Source: JBOHSA01 sp050732995 (GTDB lineage: Bacteria > Gemmatimonadota > Gemmatimonadetes > Gemmatimonadales > GWC2-71-9). From it: a DNA stretch of 21,346 nucleotides. This document shows positions 15,880-21,346 of this stretch, piece after piece. A program made the translations under genes and the position numbers. The DNA lies in NCBI GenBank assembly GCA_050732995.1, contig JBOHSA010000251.1, forward strand, positions 1 to 21,346. The letters are read 5' to 3'. Every line of letters starts with the position of its first letter. The first letter of the stretch is position 1. The notes beneath the pieces are model-generated. The model saw only the letters and a list, made by a program, of their open reading frames with translations. It had not been told where the DNA came from and made no database searches.

Positions 15880-16805
15880 GCCCGCCCGAGCGAGAGCGGC
15901 ACGGACCGCCCTCCCGGACCCCACGCGCGCCGCACGAAGCGGCCGAGGTCCAGGAGGAAACAGGTGTACGAGGGATAGACCTGCGCGCCAGCCTTCACCT
16001 GCTCGTCGGCGAGCAGGGAATGCAGGGCGGGGAGATTGTACCAGGGCACGGCGGGATACAGGTGGTGCACGATGTGATAGTTCAGGTTGCACATGAAGAA
16101 CGCCACGAGCCGGTTGCTGACCACTGTGCGAGTGGCCGCGAAGCGGCTGCCATGCCCCGTGAGCGCGTGCTCGGCCACTGTGCGGACGTTCGTGAGCTGT
16201 CGGGCCACGAGCGCCGGCAACACCCACGCGTGGAGTAGCACGCTCAAGGGCACGAGCGCGACCACCGCGGCGAACGCCGCTATGATCATGCCGTACTCCA
16301 TGACAATCGCCCGCCGTTCGTCCGGGCGGCCGCGCCAGGCGTTGAGCGGCCCCACACGGTACAGGCCGTACAGGTCGCCGACCAGGAGCGTGAGACACAC
16401 CAAGCCGGCGAGCACCCGAGGATCCTGGCTCAGATTCTCGAGCTCGTCCGGATCCCGGGCCGTGCGCTCGTACCGATGATGCGGCAGGTGCCCCACGCGG
16501 TACGCCGTGACGGAGAGGAACGCCGGTAGGCCGCACAGGAATGCGACCCATCGGTTGAGCAATCGGTGGCGAAACATGATCCGGTGCACCCCTTCGTGCA
16601 TGAGGATCACGAGACCCTGGAGCGTCGCGCCGATGAGGACGTAGCACGCGAGGCGCACTGGCAGCCCGCCATGGACCGCGAGGTAGCCCGCCCCCGTCCA
16701 GATGCCAGCGAATGCGAGCACCTTGAGATTCCACCACGGGTTGAGCCGGTGGAGCTCGCGGATACGCGCCTTCCGGGCCCGCGCCGCCGCGCCGGTGGGC
16801 GTCAT
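15873..16805 (-). CDS. membrane fatty-acid/sphingolipid-type desaturase (three-histidine-box di-iron enzyme)
   Basis: 310 aa from ATG 16805, overlapping the hydrolase stop as ATGA (16802-16805). Histidine boxes: HEGVH at 70-74, HLPHH at 106-110 and HIVHH at 244-248 in the segment NLNYHIVHHLYPAVPWYNLP, plus an extra His in AEHALTGHG. Four or so membrane segments flank them. This is the FA_desaturase pattern; the enzyme would introduce a double bond or hydroxyl group using O2. Placement next to reductase and PAP2 genes suggests that the acyl chain or long-chain base of a sphingolipid is the target. A phospholipid acyl desaturase or carotenoid-modifying enzyme remains possible. Short gap to the reductase gene downstream, filled by the tandem repeat site. 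Confidence 0.85.
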   Translation of the reverse strand: MTPTGAAARARKARIRELHRLNPWWNLKVLAFAGIWTGAGYLAVHGGLPVRLACYVLIGATLQGLVILMHEGVHRIMFRHRLLNRWVAFLCGLPAFLSVTAYRVGHLPHHRYERTARDPDELENLSQDPRVLAGLVCLTLLVGDLYGLYRVGPLNAWRGRPDERRAIVMEYGMIIAAFAAVVALVPLSVLLHAWVLPALVARQLTNVRTVAEHALTGHGSRFAATRTVVSNRLVAFFMCNLNYHIVHHLYPAVPWYNLPALHSLLADEQVKAGAQVYPSYTCFLLDLGRFVRRAWGPGGRSVPLSLGRAA

Positions 16806-17680
16806 GACCCCCTCCCCCACCCGCCGACCCGGCCCACGGCGTCGACGACGGCACCGGGCCGCTCTTCGTGCACGAAGTGGCCGGCGCCGGGCACGGTGTC
16901 CACGGCGAACCGGACCAGGGCTCGCGCGAGCAGCCTGAGCTCGGCCGCGGTCGGCCCGCCCTCGTGCGCGACGCCGCCGATCACGAGCCGCACCGGACAA
17001 CGGATGCCGCCCAGGTTGGGCTCGAGCCGTTCCGGCTCACGCGCCCGGCCCATTGCCAGGTACGCCTTGAGAGTGGCGTCGAGCTCGCGAGCGGCCCCGG
17101 CGGTGTACCCGTCCACGACCTCGTCGCTGACCCAGGATGAATCGCCCGAGCCGGCCGTCATGTAGTCTCGGATTCTCTTGCGCACCAGACGTATCCCGCC
17201 GAACAGCTTGACCCAAGGAATGAGCTGCAGCGCCCGGCGGAAGCCTCGCGTGGTGGCGGATTCGGCGGGACCGCCGTCCAGCGAGACGATGCCGACCACG
17301 AGGTCAGGATGCCGGTAGGCGAGGCGGTAGGCGATCGAGCCGCCTAGGGCGTGCGCGACGACGACCGCATCATGCACATCGAGCACATCCAGGACCCGGG
17401 CGACGCGGTCGGCCTGGGCGGTGAGCGAGTAATCGGCTCTTTCGGGCCGGGCGGACGACCCAATGCCCAGTGGCTCGATCACGATCGCGCGGTATCCCGC
17501 GGCGGTGAGCGCGGCGATCAGCTTCCGATAGCCGAAGGCCGAGCCGAACAGTCCCGGCAAGAGTACCACCGGATCACCCGCGCCGACCATGGTGACTTGC
17601 AGCGACTCGGCCGGCGCCAGCGGGACGGGTACGATCCGACTCGTAGTATCGACGGCGAGCAGCAGGGCGAGCGGCCACAT
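16802..17680 (-). CDS. alpha/beta-hydrolase-fold protein lacking the nucleophile serine
   Basis: 292 aa from ATG 17680 with GGAGG upstream. A short hydrophobic N-terminus (WPLALLLAV) may be a signal or anchor. The fold is clear: VVLLPGLFGSAFGYRKLI, PLGIGSSARP, and the nucleophile-elbow segment VVVAHALGGSIAYRLAYRHP. In active family members this is GHSxGG; here residues 109-111 are Ala-His-Ala, with codons GCG CAC GCC, so the catalytic Ser is Ala111. The catalytic His is kept (His268 in GAGHFVHEERP). It is therefore probably not a classical serine hydrolase; it could bind a lipid, act as a non-hydrolytic partner, or use another mechanism. It is translationally coupled to the desaturase and lies behind a tandem-repeat promoter (17704-17738). 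Confidence 0.82.
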   Translation of the reverse strand: MWPLALLLAVDTTSRIVPVPLAPAESLQVTMVGAGDPVVLLPGLFGSAFGYRKLIAALTAAGYRAIVIEPLGIGSSARPERADYSLTAQADRVARVLDVLDVHDAVVVAHALGGSIAYRLAYRHPDLVVGIVSLDGGPAESATTRGFRRALQLIPWVKLFGGIRLVRKRIRDYMTAGSGDSSWVSDEVVDGYTAGAARELDATLKAYLAMGRAREPERLEPNLGGIRCPVRLVIGGVAHEGGPTAAELRLLARALVRFAVDTVPGAGHFVHEERPGAVVDAVGRVGGWGRGS

Positions 17681-17703
17681 TGGTCCCTCCTCGAGGCACC
17701 CGC

Positions 17704-17738
17704 ACGATCGCGTCCCGACATCAAGGGGCAGTCAAGCG
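17704..17738 (-). promoter_or_regulatory. SARP-type tandem heptamer promoter upstream of the hydrolase-desaturase pair
   Basis: On the - strand: TTGACTG, 4 bases, TTGATGT (11-base period), 8 bases, GATCGT (17709-17704). On the + strand TCAAGGG at 17721-17727 and TCAAGCG at 17732-17738. The second copy is the most divergent of the set and the -10 is weak. It lies 41 bases from the ATG at 17680, and the GGAGG ribosome site is downstream of the predicted start of transcription. Confidence 0.5.
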
Positions 17739-17745
17739 ACCAACC

Positions 17746-17769
17746 GCCGCGGGCCGTCCGGCCCGCGGC
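17746..17769 (-). terminator. GC-rich hairpin after the lipoprotein gene (no U-tract)
   Basis: GCCGCGGGCC at 17746-17755 pairs perfectly with GGCCCGCGGC at 17760-17769 around a 4-base loop. It sits 36 bases past the stop of the lipoprotein gene (17805) and just before the tandem-repeat site of the next gene. No T-run follows on the - strand, so it would be a weak intrinsic terminator, an attenuating structure or a transcript 3' stabiliser. Confidence 0.5.
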
Positions 17770-17804
17770 TCGGAGGATGGTCCGGCTAATCGGAAGGGAG
17801 CTGA

Positions 17805-19019
17805 CTACGGCGCGCAGCTCTCCTCGAGTGCGTAGCGGCTCGACGCCCCCGGGCCGACGACGAGCTGCACTCGCAGCCGATCGCGCCCGGCGCCGGGCAG
17901 CGGCAGCACGACCTGCAGCTGAAAGCTCGAGGTCAACGTGATGGCGTCGGTCAGCACGGCCTGGTGCTGCTCCACGACGCGCGCGCGCTGCGTGGGGCCC
18001 GCCGGCACCGGCACCCCGCCGCTCACGTCCACAGGCGTGACGTCCAGATCGCCCAGCGCGTGGAACCGGCTCCGATACCCACCGTCCCCCGCCAGCACGA
18101 CCTGCTGCCGCAGTCGCACGGGACCCTGCACGTACAGGAAGTCGCTCGGCCCGTCGGTGCAGAACGGCCTGGGGATCACCTGGCTGAAATCGATCACGAA
18201 GTCCTGCCGGGCTACGATCGGCTCGCCCGCCACCGCGCCCGCCAGGTTCAGCACGGTCGCCCGCCCGTCCGAGGCGATCGGCACCGCGTCGCTCACCGCA
18301 CCCAGCGGGCCGCCGATGGTCGCCCGCAGCTCGACAGGAATCCCGTTGTAGATCACGGCCGGGATGGCGCGGTAGGGCGACGGATTGATCGGATCCGTGG
18401 GGAAGAGCGGGACGCTCGCGACGAGCAACCCGCTGCGCAGGAAATCCACCAGCACCAGCTGCTCGGCCAGCTCCCAGCTCAACACCTGGTGCTCGGTGGT
18501 GCCTGGAATCAGCAGTTCGAAATGCACGTTCGCCAGCGTCCACGGGCCCGCGCCGAACAGTCGCACATGGAAGCGAATGGGGCCGTAATCGCCGCATTCG
18601 AGCTGGATCGCGCTCCCGACCCACCCGGACGCGGTCCCGAAGGCCGTTTGCACACCCCCAATGCCGTCCTTCCAGACGCAATTGAACGGGAAAGCATCGG
18701 GGAAGCCGAAGGCCGTACGATCGCCACCCAGCATCATGAGGGCCGCCCGAATCCCGCGGGGATCGGTCCGGCCGGCGAAGATGAGGTTGACGGGATCCTG
18801 GGGGGCGGCCGAAAAGTCGGCCCCGGTGAACGGCCACAGCTCCAGCGCACCGGTCGGCGTCGGGACCGTCACGAGCGGTGCGGGCGCGGCCGCCGCGGCC
18901 ATGTCGGAGAGGACGGCGGCGGAAGCGGGATCGGGACCGGTGGAAACAGCGGAGCGATCGCAGGCGGCAAGCAGGAGGAGAACCGGGAGCGCGGCGCGGC
19001 GTGACATGGAAGCCTCCAT
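17805..19019 (-). CDS. lipoprotein of unknown function, first gene after the SARP regulator
   Basis: 404 aa from ATG 19019, or 400 aa from ATG 19007. The second start has GGAGG with a 5-base spacer and would fit the predicted -10 at 19039-19034, which overlaps the AGGAGG of the first. The lipobox LLLAAC puts the lipidated Cys at residue 20 (16 from the second start). After an Ala/Pro linker the segment PVNLIFAGRTDPRGIRAALMM and the segment RFHVRLFGAGPWTLANVHFE are the best conserved-looking. These weakly recall the LssY C-terminal domain that is often found with PAP2 enzymes, but this is not established. The rest is beta-rich (LRATIGGPLGAV, VRLRQQVVLAGDGGY, FQLQVVLPLPG), with scattered Cys (FNCVW, LECGD, PFCTDG, EESCAP). 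Likely envelope-located; function not recognised. Confidence 0.7.
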   Translation of the reverse strand: MEASMSRRAALPVLLLLAACDRSAVSTGPDPASAAVLSDMAAAAAPAPLVTVPTPTGALELWPFTGADFSAAPQDPVNLIFAGRTDPRGIRAALMMLGGDRTAFGFPDAFPFNCVWKDGIGGVQTAFGTASGWVGSAIQLECGDYGPIRFHVRLFGAGPWTLANVHFELLIPGTTEHQVLSWELAEQLVLVDFLRSGLLVASVPLFPTDPINPSPYRAIPAVIYNGIPVELRATIGGPLGAVSDAVPIASDGRATVLNLAGAVAGEPIVARQDFVIDFSQVIPRPFCTDGPSDFLYVQGPVRLRQQVVLAGDGGYRSRFHALGDLDVTPVDVSGGVPVPAGPTQRARVVEQHQAVLTDAITLTSSFQLQVVLPLPGAGRDRLRVQLVVGPGASSRYALEESCAP

Positions 19020-19033
19020 TGGTGGTGGCCTCC

Positions 19034-19068
19034 TATTTGCCGTGGATCCGTCAAGCGGCCGTCAAGCC
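19034..19068 (-). promoter_or_regulatory. SARP-type tandem heptamer promoter upstream of the lipoprotein gene
   Basis: The cleanest copy of the motif. On the - strand: TTGACGG, 4 bases, TTGACGG (exact repeat, 11-base period), 8 bases, CAAATA (19039-19034). On the + strand TCAAGCG at 19051-19057 and TCAAGCC at 19062-19068. The far repeat overlaps the TGA stop of the SARP gene (19062-19064), so the site is squeezed into the 42 bases between the regulator and its neighbour. Confidence 0.62.
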
Positions 19069-20969
19069 GACGTGCGCGCCGCCTCCTGCATCCGTTGCCG
19101 CTGTCCCGGCGTGATCATATCGCGCTCCACGACGTCCCGGACGATGCGGGCGACGAAGGCGTAGCCTCGCGGCTCCGCAGCAAGCCAGCGGTGCCATTCC
19201 AGCTCATCGAGCGCCGCGACGAGCTCCGGCCCCGCCAGGGCGGCCGCCTTGCCGATGAGGTCCGCGGACACGCGATCCCCCAGCACGGCGGCTGCCTTCA
19301 ACGCGGTCTGGGCGCCAGCCGAGAGTCGGCGATAGCCGACGCGGATCGCTCCGACGACCGCCTCCGGGAGATCCCCGGGGAGCGTCTGGGCCAGCGTTTT
19401 CAGCGGGGCCGGCCATGCGCCGCCCCCACCGACGCGCCCCAGGTCCAACCCCAGGGACACGGCGTTGAGCAGTTCGACGGCGAGCAGCGGCAGCCCCGCC
19501 GAATCGACGCTGATCCGGCGGGTCAGCCGGTCGAGGTCGGCAGCGCTGTAGCGCGGCAACGCCCAGCGCGCGAGCTCCCGCAGCGCCTCCGCGGTCAGTG
19601 GTGCCAGCCGGACGCCCGCCCCCGCGAGGTCGCGCCCGATCCGGGCGCGCAGCTCGTCGAGCTCGGCCCGCGGATCGCCCAGGGACACGGTGAACAGGCA
19701 ATAGAGCGGAGCGCGACGCAGGTCGCGCAGCGCAGCGTCGAGCGCCAGGAAGGAGTCCCGGTCCAGCCACTGGGCGCCATCGACCAGCAGCACGACCGGC
19801 TGCTCGCCGGTCACGGCCCGCAGGATTTCGCTGAACGCGCGGCCCATCGGATCCGGGGTGGCACCTCGAATCGCTCCGGCGAAGCGCTCCGCCCATTCGG
19901 GGAGGCGGGCCGCCAGGGCCGCGAGCGCGCCGGCCGAGGCCGCGGCGAGTCCCGGTCCTTCGAGCAGCCCGCCGCGGGCGAGGCCCAACAGGCCGCTCCA
20001 GGCCTCCGCCAGGTCCACCTCGACCGTCCGGACGACGGCCACGGCCGCGCCATCGAGGCGCGCCCGGGCCAGCACCTCCTCGGCGAGTCGCGTCTTGCCG
20101 ACGCCGGCATCGCCTTCGATGAACCCGACGGCGGCGCGGGGGCCGCGCCGACCCTTGCCCCACGACGGGCGCAGCCGGTCCAGCTCCCGACCCCGGCCCA
20201 CGAGCGGGGGACGGCGCGCGTCGGGCGCGGCCGTTTCCCGCTCCCGCGGTATACGCCACACCCGCTCGCGCCGCACTCGCTCGGCCAGGACGCGGGTCTC
20301 GGCATCGGGTTCGGTGCCGACCTCGCGCGCCAGCCGAGTGACGAAGCTCTCGTACAGCTCCAGGGCGCCGGCCCGGTCGCCCCCGACCGTCAGGCATCGC
20401 ATCGCGGTGCGTACCGCACGATCCGCGGTGGGATCGAGCACCAAGGCGCGGTGGGCCAGATCGGCCGCCTCGGCGGAGTAGCCTTCGGCGAGCAGCTCAT
20501 CGGCGCACCGGGTCAACGCGTCGACCGAGCGGCCGCGCCACGCGAGCCGCTCCGCAGCCAGCCAGGTCTCGAAGTCCGTCGCGCCGGGGACCGCGAACCC
20601 CTCCAGGAATTCTCCCCCGACGAGCCCGCAGGCCCCGCGCCAGTCCTTCGCGGCGGTCAGCCGCTCGAACTGCTCCGTATCGAGCTGCACGGCACTCGGG
20701 CGGAGCCGGACCTGGTCGCCCTTGGTCTCCACTCCGCCGCCTGAGCAGATGCGGACCGTACTCAGCGCCACGTTCAGGGAGCGGCGGGCGTCGTGCTCGG
20801 GCTTGTCGGCCCAGAGGAGGCCGAGGAGGTGGGCGCGCGCCCGCGTCCGCTTGGGCGACCGGGCGAGGTACACGACGAGGGCGAGGTTTTTGCGCCAGAG
20901 GAGCTCGTTCGGCGCGGCGGCGCCGTCGATCGTGACTTCGACGGGGCCCAGCGTGCGGCAGAGGATCAT
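19062..20969 (-). CDS. SARP-family transcriptional activator: winged helix, BTAD and STAND-type ATPase domain
   Basis: 635 aa from ATG 20969, overlapping the upstream stop as ATGA; the longer reading frame is rejected because it runs through that gene. Residues 1-95 form an OmpR-type winged helix (LGPVEVTIDG, NLALVVYLARSPKRTRARAH, LLWADKPEHDARRSLNVALS). Residues about 100-250 form the BTAD helical domain (DTEQFERLTAAKDWRGAC, EGYSAEAADLAHRALVLDP, RAGALELYESF, REVGTEPDAETRVLAERVR). The Walker A motif is GDAGVGKT with Lys292, and Walker B is VVLLVDGAQWLD with Asp397. The last 200 residues are helical and the protein stops without the long TPR tail of AfsR-type regulators. Related activators in Streptomyces control secondary metabolism by binding tandem heptamers; such repeats flank the following genes. 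Confidence 0.85.
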   Translation of the reverse strand: MILCRTLGPVEVTIDGAAAPNELLWRKNLALVVYLARSPKRTRARAHLLGLLWADKPEHDARRSLNVALSTVRICSGGGVETKGDQVRLRPSAVQLDTEQFERLTAAKDWRGACGLVGGEFLEGFAVPGATDFETWLAAERLAWRGRSVDALTRCADELLAEGYSAEAADLAHRALVLDPTADRAVRTAMRCLTVGGDRAGALELYESFVTRLAREVGTEPDAETRVLAERVRRERVWRIPRERETAAPDARRPPLVGRGRELDRLRPSWGKGRRGPRAAVGFIEGDAGVGKTRLAEEVLARARLDGAAVAVVRTVEVDLAEAWSGLLGLARGGLLEGPGLAAASAGALAALAARLPEWAERFAGAIRGATPDPMGRAFSEILRAVTGEQPVVLLVDGAQWLDRDSFLALDAALRDLRRAPLYCLFTVSLGDPRAELDELRARIGRDLAGAGVRLAPLTAEALRELARWALPRYSAADLDRLTRRISVDSAGLPLLAVELLNAVSLGLDLGRVGGGGAWPAPLKTLAQTLPGDLPEAVVGAIRVGYRRLSAGAQTALKAAAVLGDRVSADLIGKAAALAGPELVAALDELEWHRWLAAEPRGYAFVARIVRDVVERDMITPGQRQRMQEAARTSA

Positions 20970-21346
20970 GGGGTCGCCCGGCAGAGTTCGGCGGCGCGGC
21001 GACGCGCGCTGTCCGCCCGCGCGGCGTACCGCGGCTCGCCGGTCGCCCACAGCCGGGCGACGGCTTCGTAGGCACGGCAGACCTCCGTGCCCGGCCGCCC
21101 CGCCCGATCCAGCAGCCGGGCGCGTTCCCAATGGCCCAGCGCCCCGAACGCCCAATCCACTTCCGCTGCCTGGGGGTCACCGGTGGGCACGAGGAACACA
21201 TCCCAGTTCTCGTGCCACAACAGCTCGCGCCGGGCGTTGTCGGCCTGATCGGTCCGCGCGTACCACCGGGCGCGCAGCAGGTGCAGGATAGTGCGGAACA
21301 CGGGATCGTCGCCCGGGCCGGCCTGCAACGAGATCAGCGCGTCCGT
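20966..21346 (-). CDS. partial protein, C-terminal TPR-like helical repeats; upstream gene of the SARP regulator
   Basis: Only the last 126 residues are visible; the frame is open to the right edge. The sequence is helical with repeat-like character (FRTILHLLRARWYARTDQ, DNARRELLWHENW, FGALGHWERARLLDRA, VCRAYEAVARLWATGEPRY, ADSARRRAAELCRA), resembling the tetratricopeptide tails of large regulatory proteins such as protein kinases or SARP-type activators. No catalytic part is in view, so no function can be named. Its stop overlaps the SARP start by 4 bases, implying co-translation with the regulator; it may be part of its sensory input. Confidence 0.55.
   Translation of the reverse strand, partial: TDALISLQAGPGDDPVFRTILHLLRARWYARTDQADNARRELLWHENWDVFLVPTGDPQAAEVDWAFGALGHWERARLLDRAGRPGTEVCRAYEAVARLWATGEPRYAARADSARRRAAELCRATP

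Noticed and set aside
19095..20744. 549-codon + strand frame across the SARP gene
   Set aside because: Shadow frame: no motif, while the - strand has winged-helix, BTAD and Walker motifs.
1..21346. CRISPR arrays, tRNA/rRNA genes, insertion sequences, phage genes
   Set aside because: No spaced direct repeat array, cloverleaf-like sequence, transposase or integrase motif was seen on either strand.

Overview
The window is a gene-dense, very GC-rich bacterial stretch with short or absent intergenic gaps and many 4-base start/stop overlaps (ATGA, GTGA). No RNA gene, insertion sequence, CRISPR array or origin is visible. The gene mix (dockerin-ended M6 protease, DPP-IV-like S9 peptidase, SARP-type activator with an ATPase domain, bacterial sphingolipid genes) is most like Gemmatimonadota. 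That placement is an inference from general familiarity and was not tested.

Layout. Bases 1-2356: a divergent pair, an S9 peptidase (-, cut by the window edge) and a TupA-like binding lipoprotein (+), whose start codons share one CATG. Bases 2340-6768 (-): an APC-family permease, then a secreted M6 metalloprotease with a dockerin-like tail, coupled to a small lipoprotein. Bases 6954-11165 (+): a four-gene, overlapping or nearly abutting operon of serine palmitoyltransferase, GNAT-fold acyltransferase (candidate bacterial ceramide synthase), NAD(P)-dependent reductase (candidate ceramide reductase) and a PAP2/AUR1-like membrane enzyme. Bases 11133-21346 (-): a long run transcribed toward that operon. 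In transcription order it encodes a partial TPR-like protein, a SARP/BTAD-ATPase regulator, a lipoprotein, an alpha/beta-hydrolase-fold protein lacking its nucleophile serine, a three-His-box fatty-acid desaturase, a second reductase, a second PAP2/AUR1-like enzyme, a third reductase, a CPBP-family membrane protein, and a secreted protein carrying most ligands of a PHM-type copper monooxygenase.

How it fits together. The right-hand two thirds looks like a sphingolipid locus. The + operon would make the long-chain base, acylate and reduce it, and transfer or remove a headgroup. The - cluster repeats the reductase-PAP2 module next to a desaturase and could make a second or modified product. Three promoter-proximal sites in the - cluster (near 15845-15879, 17704-17738 and 19034-19068) share a tandem heptamer, TTGAC-type, with a 4-base spacer (11-base period) and a -10-like hexamer 8 bases further on. 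This is the architecture known for SARP activators, and a SARP gene lies immediately upstream of the first site. The regulator and its putative regulon can therefore be read together from the sequence. This is the most interesting signal in the window.
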